DNA of 64,000 bases. Source: Paucibacter aquatile (lineage in GTDB: Bacteria > Pseudomonadota > Gammaproteobacteria > Burkholderiales > Burkholderiaceae_C). Shown here one piece after another: positions 18,097 through 26,799 of this stretch (position 1 is its first letter; every line of letters begins with the position of its first letter). The stretch spans positions 2,542,001 to 2,606,000 of the forward strand of contig NZ_POSP01000003.1 of the NCBI RefSeq assembly GCF_002885975.1, read 5' to 3'. A model generated the notes under the pieces. It saw only the letters and a program-made list of their open reading frames with translations, searched no databases and was not told where the DNA came from. The position numbers and the translations under genes are program-made.

Positions 18097-18504
18097 ATGA
18101 CGCCCTTGTTCAAGAAGCTCAATCTGGGCGCCCAGCGCCAGCTCACCGTGCTGAACGCCCCGGCCAGCTTCGAACCCGAGCTGGCCGCCCTGGTGGCGCA
18201 AGACCCGACCCTGCTGCTGCAGCGCGAAGCTCATGGCCCCGCGCCGCTGCACTTTGCCCTGGCCTTTGCCATCACCCAGGCCGAGCTGGACGCCGCCTGC
18301 CGCGCGCTCCTGCCCCTGGCCGAGGGCGACGCCCTGATCTGGATCGCCTACCCCAAGCAAAGCTCCAAACGCCTGCGCGGCGAGTTCCACCGCGACAGCG
18401 ACTGGACCCTGCTGCGCGCCGCCGGCTTCGACACCGTGCGCCAGGTCGCCATCGACGAAGACTGGTCGGCGCTGAGGTTCCGGCGGCAGGAATACATCGG
18501 CTGA
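18097..18504 (+). CDS. Conserved hypothetical protein (DUF3052-like)
   Basis: A 135-residue soluble protein beginning MTPLFKKLNL, with a Leu-Asn-Ala-Pro-Ala-Ser-Phe segment and a later IWIAYPKQSSKRL strand. The pattern resembles the DUF3052 group, small proteins of unknown function; the match is from memory and moderate. An AGGAG ribosome site lies 7 bases before the ATG. It follows the DUF3857 gene closely and converges on the GGDEF gene with 16 bases between them. Confidence 0.6.
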   Translation: MTPLFKKLNLGAQRQLTVLNAPASFEPELAALVAQDPTLLLQREAHGPAPLHFALAFAITQAELDAACRALLPLAEGDALIWIAYPKQSSKRLRGEFHRDSDWTLLRAAGFDTVRQVAIDEDWSALRFRRQEYIG

Positions 18505-18520
18505 GGCCAAGCGCAGCCGA

Positions 18521-19459
18521 TCAATCCGCCCACTGCCACCGATCCCGCCCCGCTGCCTTGGCCTGGTACAGGGCCTCGTCGGCGCGGTGGCAGAGCTCGG
18601 CGATGGTGTCGCCGGGGCGGGCCAGGGTGAGGCCGGCGGAGGCGGTGTAGTGCAGGCTCGGTTGTTCCGCCAGGGGGCTGGCCTGGCGGGTGCGGGCGAG
18701 CAGGCGCTCGACCACGGCCTGGGCCTGCTCGGCGCTGACATCGACCAGCAGCAGCACGAACTCCTCACCACCCATGCGGCCGCAAGCGTCGACGCGGCGG
18801 CTGCTGGCTTGCAGCTGGCGGGCGAAATCGCAGATGACGGCGTCACCGGCGCCGTGGCCCAGGGTGTCGTTGATGCGCTTGAAGTGATCGAGGTCCAGCA
18901 AGGCCACGGCCAACTGGCCGGCGCCGATCTGCACACGGCTGAGTTGCTCCTGCATCTGCTGCAGCACATGGGCGCGGTTGCTGATGCCGGTCATGGGGTC
19001 GGTCTGCGCGGCGCGCAGGGCGCGGTCGCGCTCCTGGCGCAGGGCGCGGCCTTCGATCTTGAGCGCGGTGATGTCACTGGCGCTGCAGAGCATCCAGCCT
19101 TGCTCATCCACGGTCTCGGTCATCCAGATCCAGCGGCCATCGATCAGATCGGCCTCGAAGGCGCGGAAGGGCTGCTTGCCACGGCGCGAGGCGGCACCGG
19201 CCAGCCAGGTCTCGGGCTCGGGCGCGTTGACCTTGCTGCCACGGCCGCTGGCCAGATTGCGGCGCATCATGTCCAACCAGGTGATGCAACCGTCGGGCTG
19301 CACATCAAAGGACTGGCAGAAGGCCTCATTGGCAAAGCGCAGCACATCATGGTTGTCGAACAAAGCCAGCAGCTTGGGGCTGGCTTCATGCAGCGCCAGC
19401 AGGCGCTGGGCGATCAAGGCCTGTTCGGCATCGTCGCGGGAGAGTTCGGCGGGGTCCAT
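18521..19459 (-). CDS. PAS-GGDEF diguanylate cyclase
   Basis: A 312-residue signalling protein. Residues about 25-140 form a PAS-like sensor (LLALFDNHDVLRFANEAFC), which probably lacks a membrane anchor. A short coiled linker (ALRQERDRALRAAQTDPMTG) leads into the GGDEF domain. The active-site loop reads Gly-Gly-Glu-Glu-Phe (RMGGEEFVLLL), so cyclic-di-GMP synthesis from two GTP is expected. No RxxD inhibitory site is evident five residues before it. The ATG at 19459 was chosen because frames further upstream lack domain similarity. It is divergent from the NTF2-like gene at 19629. Confidence 0.88.
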   Translation of the reverse strand: MDPAELSRDDAEQALIAQRLLALHEASPKLLALFDNHDVLRFANEAFCQSFDVQPDGCITWLDMMRRNLASGRGSKVNAPEPETWLAGAASRRGKQPFRAFEADLIDGRWIWMTETVDEQGWMLCSASDITALKIEGRALRQERDRALRAAQTDPMTGISNRAHVLQQMQEQLSRVQIGAGQLAVALLDLDHFKRINDTLGHGAGDAVICDFARQLQASSRRVDACGRMGGEEFVLLLVDVSAEQAQAVVERLLARTRQASPLAEQPSLHYTASAGLTLARPGDTIAELCHRADEALYQAKAAGRDRWQWAD

Positions 19460-19628
19460 GAGACAGGAAGGCTGGCAGACAGACAGGTGGCTTGGGTCGG
19501 GTCGAGTGCAAAGGACAAAGCCAGAACGAGGCCCCATCATCGCCGCAAACGCCGCCGTTGCAAGCGCGGACCTGCCGCCGCATGTGCACTTCGGCCCGGA
19601 AAACGCCGGCGCGAGGAGAATCAGCCGC

Positions 19629-20033
19629 ATGAACACCCATGCCGATCTCTCCGCCCTGATCCTGCGCCTGGAGGCCGAGCGCACCCAGGCCCTGGTGCGC
19701 AAGGACATGGCCACCGCCGAGCGACTGCATGCGCCCGACTACCAGCTCATCACCCCCGGCGGTCGGTGCATGGACAAGGCCGGCTATCTGCGGGCCGTGG
19801 CCGAGGGCCGGCTGAACTACCGGGCCTGGCAGATCGAAGCGCCGCAACTGCAGCTCTCGGACACGCTGGTGCTGCTGCGCTATGAGGCTTTGCTGAGCTT
19901 TCCGGAGCGGCAGCTGCGCTGCTGGCACAGCGACCTCTACGCCCTGCACCAAGGTCAATGGCTGGCTTTGCGCTCACAGGCCACGGCCTTTCCGCCGGAG
20001 GCAGCGGCGGCGACGCCCCTCACGGCAGGCTGA
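19629..20033 (+). CDS. NTF2-like/DUF4440 protein
   Basis: A 134-residue protein of the SnoaL/DUF4440 cone-shaped fold. It begins with the helix LILRLEAERTQALVRKDMATAERLHAPDYQLITP and continues with strands such as VLLRYEALL. Members include small-molecule-binding proteins and polyketide cyclases; the ligand is unknown. A GAGGAGA ribosome site precedes the ATG. Its last 14 bases overlap the 3' end of the opposite-strand gene at 20020-20580. Confidence 0.75.
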   Translation: MNTHADLSALILRLEAERTQALVRKDMATAERLHAPDYQLITPGGRCMDKAGYLRAVAEGRLNYRAWQIEAPQLQLSDTLVLLRYEALLSFPERQLRCWHSDLYALHQGQWLALRSQATAFPPEAAAATPLTAG

Positions 20034-20580
20034 GGTGCTCCTGCTCCAGGCCCTGAGCGAGGGCCGCCAGGCGCGCCTGGGCGCTCTGCGGCAGCAGGGT
20101 TTGCAGATGCTGGCAGATGCGCAAGGCATAGCTGGGCCGGGTCAGCTGGGCGATGCGCTCGAGCACCGGCTCCAGGCGATCGAGCAGCTCCGTTTCGCTG
20201 CGGCTGCCATGCACCAGGGCGGCCAGGGTGCTGGCCTCGGGGCCGCGGATCATGGCCAGCATGTCGATCAGGTACATCTTGGCGGCTGCGGAGGAGCGGC
20301 GCTCGGGCGCGGGCGCTTCGGGCTGAGGGTCAGGTCTTGCCTCGGCGGCGCTCACCTCGGCGGATGGCGACGTGGCCGCGGGCCACTCGATGCTCAAGAA
20401 ACCCAACTCGGCCAGGCGCTCCATGGCGGCCGCGCCGCCCAGGCCGACCATGCCGGCCAGCTCCTGAAACGCGCGCTCACCATTGGCCAGCACCAGAATC
20501 TGGCGGTCGCGGGCGCTCAGCGCGGGGTCGCGCAGGCGCAGGGCCTCGCGGCCCGAATCGGTCTTGCGGGGGTACTTCAT
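20020..20580 (-). CDS. Hypothetical protein, two helical segments with Pro/Ala linker
   Basis: A 186-residue soluble protein I do not recognise beyond a likely Burkholderiales-specific family. The N-terminal half (DRQILVLANGERAFQEL...LAELGFLSIE) looks like a winged-helix fold of the kind that closes regulatory proteins. A Pro/Glu/Ala-rich linker spans about residues 75-100, and a helical C-terminal half follows. Codon usage fits the genome. It overlaps the NTF2-like gene tail-to-tail by 14 bases. A copy of the recurrent 13-base word lies inside it on the opposite strand (20328-20340). Confidence 0.6.
   Translation of the reverse strand: MKYPRKTDSGREALRLRDPALSARDRQILVLANGERAFQELAGMVGLGGAAAMERLAELGFLSIEWPAATSPSAEVSAAEARPDPQPEAPAPERRSSAAAKMYLIDMLAMIRGPEASTLAALVHGSRSETELLDRLEPVLERIAQLTRPSYALRICQHLQTLLPQSAQARLAALAQGLEQEHLSLP
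20328..20340 (+). repeat. Recurrent 13-base word GGTCAGGTCTTGC, copy 2
   Basis: Lies antisense within the hypothetical gene 20020-20580, so codon constraint for Gly-Gln-Val-Leu cannot explain this copy. Confidence 0.7.
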
Positions 20581-20731
20581 GGCAGTGGCGCTCGATGCGG
20601 CAGCTGTGCTTCATGCCTCAGCCGCCAAGCGTGCCCAGCAGCACGGGGCCGCCAGTCTCTGCCGCGCCTGTGACGGTGCTGTGAAAGGAGAGCGCCTGCC
20701 GGGCGTTCAGCGGAAAGCGCCGGCGTGGCGC

Positions 20732-21226
20732 TCAGCGCGCCAGAGGGGAAGTCAGAGGCAAAGGCAAAGGCAAGGGCAAGGGCAACACCGCCAGCATGTC
20801 CTCGCCCTCCTCGTCCAGGCCCTGCTCGACAAAGCCATGGCGGGCGTAGAGCCGGCGCGAGCCCTCGTTCTCGGGGTGGTAGCAGATCTCCACCTCGCGC
20901 ACCACCGGGTCAGCCGCGATCTCGCGGATAGCCGCCTGCAAGGCCAGGCTGCCCAGACCCCGGCCCTGATGCGGCAGGGCGATCATGAAGCGCCAGATGG
21001 ACGCGCGCTGCGCCGTCACCGGCACCCACATCATGAAGCCCACCAGCTCGGCGCCGGCATGGATGGCCCGCACCTGGTAGCCCGGGTTGTAAGCCGCCTC
21101 CAGCAAGGACCAGGTGTTGCTGGCCAGCATGGGCTTCTGCGCCTCGCTCAAGGGCAGGTCACAGACGGCCTCGTAGTTGGCGCGGGTGACGGGCTGCAGG
21201 GTGACTTCAGGTGTTGGAGTCGGCAT
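20732..21226 (-). CDS. GNAT family N-acetyltransferase with Leu-Pro repeat tail
   Basis: A 164-residue acetyltransferase. Residues 8-125 carry the GNAT fold, including VGFMMWVPV, the acetyl-CoA loop ALPHQGRGLGSLAL and the ENEGSRRLYARHGF helix; the layout is near that of diamine (SpeG/BltD-like) enzymes. After the fold comes an odd tail of alternating Leu-Pro, coded by five tandem hexamers at 20757-20786. ATG 21226 starts 5 bases after the patatin gene's stop, so the two are probably co-transcribed. Its substrate is unknown. Confidence 0.78.
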   Translation of the reverse strand: MPTPTPEVTLQPVTRANYEAVCDLPLSEAQKPMLASNTWSLLEAAYNPGYQVRAIHAGAELVGFMMWVPVTAQRASIWRFMIALPHQGRGLGSLALQAAIREIAADPVVREVEICYHPENEGSRRLYARHGFVEQGLDEEGEDMLAVLPLPLPLPLPLTSPLAR

Positions 21227-21231
21227 CGGTT

Positions 21232-23811
21232 TCAGGGGTAACTGTCGGGGATGCCTTGCACGCCGGTGCCTCGGCGAGCAAGGCGCAGCAAGGGCTTGCT
21301 GAAGCAAGCATCGGCCAGGCATGCCAGGAGCGGAACCACCACGATCAAAGTCACGGTCACGCCGAGAGCCCATGGCACCCAGTTCATGGGCAGCAAGAGC
21401 AGCATGCCGAGGTACACCCCGGTGTTGCGGTAGTAGGCCATGACACGCAGGCGGGTGGGCATGTGGCGGCGCCACAGAGCTTGCAACAGCCAAGGTTTCG
21501 GTGGCGGCAAGCCGAACTCACGCCGACGCGCACGATCCGCGCTGCGCCAGCGTACCAGCACGGGCAGGGCGCAGACCAAGGCCGCCGCGGCCCAGGGGAC
21601 CCAGGCCCACAACCAACCGGCGCACCAACGCAGCGCGCCGGGCTGAGCCTGCTGCCAAGCCTCTTGGGCCCACGGCAGCAAAGCGTCCGCCACCCACCCC
21701 CACACACCCTCTCGGCTGAGACTGAGCAGCAGCGCCAGCAGGGCCAAACTCAGAGCCGCCTGCCGCCAAGCTGTGCCCCACGCCGCCAGCAGGCGCAAAA
21801 AGCGATGCTGCCCGGCGCGCAGCAAGCGTTCGCGGCGACGCATGGCCGCCTCGTCACGAAACGGCGGCTCGTACGGCGCCGCAGCATCCGGCTGCACGCT
21901 CAGATGATCTGCCAGCGGCGAGCCCGCCTGACGCAGCGGCGCCAGGTTCTCCTCGGCCTGCAGATAGCCCTGGCGAATCAGCGCCTCGGCTTCGAGATCG
22001 CTGAAGGCATCGAGATCGGTGCGCAGGCGCGCCAGCAGGCGGCGCTCGCGCTCGTCGGCCTGGGCCAGGGTCAGGGCTGGCTCCGGCGAGCGCTCGCCCG
22101 GCGCCCGCTCCTCCAGCATCTGCCGCCCGCGCAACAGAGGCACACCGGAATCGATGCGGAAGTTGATCAAGACCTTGAGCGCACGCAGGCTCAGAAACTC
22201 CTTCGCGGTGGAGCCCAAAGACTCCCCCGAAAGCCGCTCCGTCAGACGCACGCGCTCGCGCAACTCATGGCGGAACAGATTGAGCGGCAGCTCGGACAAG
22301 ATGGCCGTCAGCCGCGCGCTCAGGCCCAGGCGGCCGACGGAGGCCTCTTGCTGCTCGGTCTCGAAAATGCCGCCGGGATCGCTGGCGATGATGAGATTGC
22401 ATTGCTCATCCAGCAGCGCCGTCGTGCCCATATTGTCGAAAACGCCACCATCGGTCAGGCCCAGGGTGCGCACGCGGCGGTCGTCGTAGAAGTCCGACAG
22501 CAAATAGGGCGGGAACACCGGCGGAAAGGCGGCCGAGGCCGTGACGGCCTGGGCCAGCGGCAGCCGCTGCCATTCCTGGCTGGCCTGCGGGGACACCATC
22601 CAGGCAGCTCGCAGGTTGTAGATTTCCAGGATCAGTCGACAGGCCTGCTGCTGCGCCCGCGCCAGACGCATGGGATGGAGCGCGCGCAGTTGGTCCCAGT
22701 TGAACTGCGAATCTCGTTGGCCGTCCGGCAGCAGGCTGAAAAACGCTTCGCGCAAGCTGGCGACATGCTGGCTCAGGCTGAGCCCATCGGTGACATTGGG
22801 GCGGAGCCGGCGGCCTCGCAGCAGAAACCAGGCGGGCGTTTTGAGCGCACGCAATCGGCCCGATTCGGCATCGCTGAGCCACTGCACCAGCGTCTCCAGC
22901 GTCACACCCGGTGCCAGCTGGTCCATCAACGTTTGCAGAGCCCGGCAGCGCTGGCGCAAACCAGAAGCATCACTTCGGCTCCAAACCGACAGCACCGACT
23001 CGGCCCATGCCTTGTCCTTCGCGCTCAATGTCACGCGCGGCTTCAAGGCAGTGTCTTCCGGATACAGCAGCACCTTGCGCGGCAAAAGCTCGCTCTCGAT
23101 CTCGCCGTAGCGCAAATGCCCGAAGTACCACTCGCCCAGCTCCGCGTGCGAGAACCAGAAACGCGCGCCAGAGTTGAGCGAGGTGGCGTTGATGATCCAG
23201 CGGGTCAGGGCCGAGCCCGGCTTGGCGTCGGCAGAGCCCTCCCACAAGGCCTGGTGGTTGTAGTTCTCCGATCCGCCGGCGCGGGACGATGCGTCCGCCC
23301 GCAGGCGCAAAGCCAACAAAGGCAGACGATCTGACTTGGCCTGCCCCGTTGTGCTGCGCAGGCGCTGCGCCACCCCATTCAGCAAATGCTCGTCGTACAG
23401 CTTGGCCATCGCCGTGGCCAGAGAGTCGGGCCCCAGGCACACCTTGAACAAGGTCCAGGGATGCATCAGCAAGCGGGTGCGCAGATTGAGCTGGGCGGCA
23501 CGGCGCATGTCCTGCTCCACACGCCGCACCAGTTGCAGATAGGCATAGCGGCTGAGCCCGCCCAAACGCGGCGGCAGCTGCGCCAGCATCGGCTGCTCCA
23601 GCTCCGCCTTCAGATGCATGAGGTACAGCGCCCCCACCACCGAGCCGCCGGACACGGTGGACAGCACCTCGACATAACGCAAAAGGTCCAGCTCCGCCAG
23701 GCGGCGCAAGACGCCGACATGAAACAGCGAGGCACGGAAGCCCCCGCCGGCCAGGGCCAGGCCCAGCTTGTGGCGCGGTGGGTGATCTGACGAAGAAGAC
23801 AGCTCAGTCAT
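21232..23811 (-). CDS. Patatin-like phospholipase with membrane-spanning C-terminus
   Basis: An 859-residue protein. The patatin lipase domain has the oxyanion motif GGGFRAS (residues 22-28), the nucleophile Ser57 in SGGSVVG (a variant of GxSxG) and the catalytic Asp in LTDGGVFDN (about residue 454), completing a Ser-Asp dyad. Such enzymes release fatty acids from phospholipids. The last 180 residues contain several hydrophobic helices, so it is probably fixed in a membrane, unlike short patatins. It is divergent from modB with 155 bases between starts and is followed by a GNAT gene. No secretion partner is seen. Confidence 0.85.
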   Translation of the reverse strand: MTELSSSSDHPPRHKLGLALAGGGFRASLFHVGVLRRLAELDLLRYVEVLSTVSGGSVVGALYLMHLKAELEQPMLAQLPPRLGGLSRYAYLQLVRRVEQDMRRAAQLNLRTRLLMHPWTLFKVCLGPDSLATAMAKLYDEHLLNGVAQRLRSTTGQAKSDRLPLLALRLRADASSRAGGSENYNHQALWEGSADAKPGSALTRWIINATSLNSGARFWFSHAELGEWYFGHLRYGEIESELLPRKVLLYPEDTALKPRVTLSAKDKAWAESVLSVWSRSDASGLRQRCRALQTLMDQLAPGVTLETLVQWLSDAESGRLRALKTPAWFLLRGRRLRPNVTDGLSLSQHVASLREAFFSLLPDGQRDSQFNWDQLRALHPMRLARAQQQACRLILEIYNLRAAWMVSPQASQEWQRLPLAQAVTASAAFPPVFPPYLLSDFYDDRRVRTLGLTDGGVFDNMGTTALLDEQCNLIIASDPGGIFETEQQEASVGRLGLSARLTAILSELPLNLFRHELRERVRLTERLSGESLGSTAKEFLSLRALKVLINFRIDSGVPLLRGRQMLEERAPGERSPEPALTLAQADERERRLLARLRTDLDAFSDLEAEALIRQGYLQAEENLAPLRQAGSPLADHLSVQPDAAAPYEPPFRDEAAMRRRERLLRAGQHRFLRLLAAWGTAWRQAALSLALLALLLSLSREGVWGWVADALLPWAQEAWQQAQPGALRWCAGWLWAWVPWAAAALVCALPVLVRWRSADRARRREFGLPPPKPWLLQALWRRHMPTRLRVMAYYRNTGVYLGMLLLLPMNWVPWALGVTVTLIVVVPLLACLADACFSKPLLRLARRGTGVQGIPDSYP

Positions 23812-23966
23812 GATGTGTGGGGCTCATGCATCGACTCCTCGGGCCGCGACTGTAAGGCCAGAGGCGTTTGAACGAGGCCACAGGCTCAGCGCGGACGAGG
23901 CCTGCGCTATATTGCGCCGCACCCCGCCGCCACTTTCTCCCGGATTCGCCCTCCCCGCCCCTGCCC

Positions 23967-24638
23967 ATGGATGCCGCCTGGATCGCCCTGGCCCTGTCAC
24001 TCAAAGTGGCCGGCTGGGCCACGGCCGTGAATCTGGTGCTGGGCACGGCGGCCGGCTATGGCCTGGCGCGCTGGCGCCGCTTTCCGGGGCGCGAGCTGCT
24101 CGATGCCTTGCTGACCCTGCCCATGGTGCTGCCGCCCACGGTGCTGGGCTACTACCTGCTGGTGCTGCTGGGTCGGCGCGGGCCGATCGGCCAGTGGCTG
24201 GACACCCATCTCGGCATCCAGCTGATCTTCACCTGGCAGGGTGCGGTGATCGCCGCAGCCCTGGTGTCGTTTCCGCTGGTGATGAAATCGGCCCGGGCCG
24301 GTTTCGAGGGCGTGGACCGCCAGCTGGAGCAGGCCGGGCGCGTGCTGGGCCTGGGGCCCTGGGCGCTGTTTTTCCGCGTCAGCCTGCCGCTGGCCTGGCG
24401 CGGGGTGCTGGCCGGGCTGCTGCTGGCGTTTGCGCGCGCGCTCGGCGAGTTTGGCGCCACGCTGATGGTGGCAGGCAGCATCCCGGGGCAGACGCAAACC
24501 CTGTCCATCGCCATCTTCGAGGCGGTGCAGGCGGGCCAGGACGGCAGCGCCAGCCTGCTGGTCGGCCTGACCTCGCTGACCTGTGTGGCCGTGCTGCTGG
24601 CCGCCGGCCGGCTGCAACCCTCGCGGAGCGCGGCATGA
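23967..24638 (+). CDS. modB: Molybdate ABC transporter permease
   Basis: A 223-residue inner-membrane permease with about five helices. The cytoplasmic EAA loop is EQAGRVLGLGPWALFFRVSLP, and the ModB-specific stretch ARALGEFGATLMVAG is present, which favours molybdate over the related tungstate permeases. The ATG at 23967 was preferred over the longer frame because hydrophobic sequence begins there. No modA binding-protein gene is adjacent. Its stop overlaps the modC start (ATGA). Placement before a LysR gene and the molybdenum formate dehydrogenase operon gives a simple reason for molybdate import here. Confidence 0.88.
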   Translation: MDAAWIALALSLKVAGWATAVNLVLGTAAGYGLARWRRFPGRELLDALLTLPMVLPPTVLGYYLLVLLGRRGPIGQWLDTHLGIQLIFTWQGAVIAAALVSFPLVMKSARAGFEGVDRQLEQAGRVLGLGPWALFFRVSLPLAWRGVLAGLLLAFARALGEFGATLMVAGSIPGQTQTLSIAIFEAVQAGQDGSASLLVGLTSLTCVAVLLAAGRLQPSRSAA

Positions 24639-25384
24639 GCACGACAGTCAGCAACACACCGAGCGCCTGCTTCGATGTGCAGATCCAGCAAACCCTGCGC
24701 AGCCGCGAGCGCTCGGGCAGCCGCTTCAGCCTGAACCTGCGCTTTCGCAGCGAGGCCATGCACACAGTGCTCTACGGCCCCTCGGGCGCCGGCAAGAGCC
24801 TCACGCTGCAAGCCATCGCCGGCCTGAACCGCCCCGACCAGGGCCGCATCAGCTGCCAGGGTCAGGTCTTGCTCGACAGCGTGCGTGGAATCGATGTGCC
24901 GGCGGCGCAGCGCGGCTTTGGCTATCTGTTCCAGGACTACGCCCTGTTCCCGCACCTCGATGTGCGGCAGAACGTGGCTTTTGGCCTGCGCCGCGGCTGG
25001 CTCAACCCCAGCAGGCGCTGGCGCGACCCACGCGTCGAGCATTGGCTGCAGGCCTTCGAGCTGGACGCCGTGGCCGGCCAGCGGCCCGAGCAACTCTCCG
25101 GCGGGCAACGCCAGCGCACGGCTCTCGCCCGCGCCCTGGTGGGGGCGCCGCGCGCCCTGCTGCTGGACGAGCCCTTCTCGGCCCTGGACCCGGCCCTGCG
25201 CGGCCGCCTGCGCGAGGAGCTGGCCGCCCTGCTGCAGCGCCTGCAGATCCCCATGCTGATGATCACCCACGACCCCGAGGACCTGGCCTTCTTCGGCGGC
25301 CTGGCCCTGCAGCTGCGCGCCGGCCGCCTGGTGGGCGGCGAGGCCGAGATCGACAGCGAGTTCGAACAAGGGCTGGCCGCGTGA
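24635..25384 (+). CDS. modC: Molybdate ABC transporter ATP-binding protein, short form
   Basis: A 249-residue ATPase. Walker A is GPSGAGKS (about residue 49), the Q-loop is GYLFQDYALFPHL, the signature is LSGGQRQR, Walker B is LLLDEPFSALD, and the switch His is in MITHDPED. It would drive ModB. Typical ModC has about 350 residues with a C-terminal MOP/TOBE domain that senses molybdate; this protein ends shortly after the ATPase fold, so that domain is missing. Both ends overlap neighbours by four bases (ATGA, GTGA), showing tight coupling with modB and lysR. Confidence 0.85.
   Translation: MSTTVSNTPSACFDVQIQQTLRSRERSGSRFSLNLRFRSEAMHTVLYGPSGAGKSLTLQAIAGLNRPDQGRISCQGQVLLDSVRGIDVPAAQRGFGYLFQDYALFPHLDVRQNVAFGLRRGWLNPSRRWRDPRVEHWLQAFELDAVAGQRPEQLSGGQRQRTALARALVGAPRALLLDEPFSALDPALRGRLREELAALLQRLQIPMLMITHDPEDLAFFGGLALQLRAGRLVGGEAEIDSEFEQGLAA
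24860..24872 (+). repeat. Recurrent 13-base word GGTCAGGTCTTGC, copy 3
   Basis: Lies inside modC, reading Gly-Gln-Val-Leu with codons GGT, GTC and TTG that are unusual for this GC-rich gene. Confidence 0.7.
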
Positions 25385-26352
25385 ACCTCTTCGTCTCGCT
25401 CAAATACCTGGTCGCGCTCGATGACCACAAACATTTCGGCCGGGCCGCGCTGGCCTGCCATGTCACCCAACCGGCGCTCTCCAACGCCTTGCGGGCGCTG
25501 GAGGAGAGCTATGGCACGGCCATCGTCAAACGCGGCCGCAGCTTCGCCGGCTTCACCGAAGAGGGCGAGCGCGTGCTGGCCAGCGCGCGCCGCATGCTGC
25601 ACGAGCAGGAGCTGCTGCAGCAAGAGCTGGACAGCCGCAGCGGCTCGCCCTGCGGGAACCTGCTGATCGGCTCGGTGCCCACGGCCATGCCCATCGCGGC
25701 CCGCTTTGTGGCGCGCCTGCAGGCCCTGCATCCGGGCATACGGCCGACGCTGCGCTCGATGAGCTCGGTCGAGCTGGAGGCGGGGCTGGAAAGCCTGGCG
25801 CTCGACCTGGCTCTGGGCTATAGCGAGCGCCTGGAGCGCAGCCGCGCCCAGCTGCGCCTGCTGCCTCAGTACATCGAACATTACTTCCTGCTGCAGCGGC
25901 ATGCCGAAACTCCGGGCCGCAGCGGGATCGGCCTGTCCATCGGCGCAGAGCTGGGCTGGCAGGCCGCCGCCGCACTGCCCCTGTGCCTGCTCAGCGCCGA
26001 AATGCACAACCGCCGCATCATCGACCGCGCCTTTGCCGACGCCGGCGTCCCCAAGGTGCAGGCGGCGATCGAATCCAATTCCACCGCTGCGCTGGTCAGC
26101 TGTGTGCTGGCCGGCCAGGTCAGCAGCGTGCTGCCCGGCGCCCTGCTCGGCGAACTCCAGGCCTACGGTCCATCTACATGCGGCCTGCAGGCGCGCCCCC
26201 TGATGGCCCCTCTGGTTGGCGTGCCCATCGCCCTGATGCTGCATCAGGGCAGCCGCCCCTCACGCACACTGGAAGCGGCCTTGGCGCTGGCGGAAGACCC
26301 GGCATGGTTGGCAGAGGCGGCGCAGCACAGCGGTTTGTTGCAGGGGCGCTGA
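25381..26352 (+). CDS. LysR family regulator, likely of formate dehydrogenase
   Basis: A 323-residue regulator starting at GTG 25381, which overlaps the modC stop (GTGA). The N-terminal winged helix reads YLVALDDHKHFGRAALACHVTQPALSNALRALEE, and an effector-binding domain spans about residues 90-300. In Cupriavidus a LysR gene, fdsR, lies by the fds operon; by position this is a candidate for the same job, and its co-transcription with modBC would link molybdate uptake and formate oxidation. That role is inference. A T-N11-A palindrome upstream of fdsG (27132-27148) is a possible binding site. Confidence 0.85.
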   Translation: MNLFVSLKYLVALDDHKHFGRAALACHVTQPALSNALRALEESYGTAIVKRGRSFAGFTEEGERVLASARRMLHEQELLQQELDSRSGSPCGNLLIGSVPTAMPIAARFVARLQALHPGIRPTLRSMSSVELEAGLESLALDLALGYSERLERSRAQLRLLPQYIEHYFLLQRHAETPGRSGIGLSIGAELGWQAAAALPLCLLSAEMHNRRIIDRAFADAGVPKVQAAIESNSTAALVSCVLAGQVSSVLPGALLGELQAYGPSTCGLQARPLMAPLVGVPIALMLHQGSRPSRTLEAALALAEDPAWLAEAAQHSGLLQGR

Positions 26353-26520
26353 AAGCGCTAGCGCTTGTCGACTTCCAACGGTTGAATGGCCTTGTGAAGC
26401 CCGCAAGCGTGAAACCAGGAGTGCATGCAACAGCGAAGGCGACACCCGGGCACCGCACACACCAAGCAGGAGCGGCCCTCTACACTTGGCGCGGTGCGTG
26501 CTGACTGCTCAGGAAAGGCG

Positions 26521-26799
26521 ATGTCCATGGCAACTTTGAAGAATTCACTTCTCGGCGTCGCGCTTGGAACTGCACTATTGCTTCTCGTGCCAGCTGTCGC
26601 GATGCAAATCAGCTCAGAGGTTTCGTGGGGCCCCGGTGATTTCCTCGCTGCCGCAGTTCTTCTGTTTGCTTCCGGCTCCATCGCAGTCTTGGGGCTGAGA
26701 CAGGTCTCGGGTGTGGGTCGTCGGCTCGCCCTCGTGCTTGCCCTTGCCTTCGGCCTCGCCGTGGTGTGGGCTGAACTCGCAGTTGGCCTTTTCTCCTGA
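26521..26799 (+). CDS. Small membrane protein of unknown function
   Basis: A 92-residue protein with three hydrophobic helices (about residues 8-28, 38-58 and 66-90) and no family I recognise. An AGGAAAGG ribosome site precedes ATG 26521. Codon use is unlike its neighbours: CTT, TTG, GCA, TCA and similar codons are frequent and GC is visibly lower, suggesting recent acquisition. It sits between lysR and fdsG, two genes that would otherwise be close, and is followed by 430 bases without a gene. Confidence 0.55.
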   Translation: MSMATLKNSLLGVALGTALLLLVPAVAMQISSEVSWGPGDFLAAAVLLFASGSIAVLGLRQVSGVGRRLALVLALAFGLAVVWAELAVGLFS

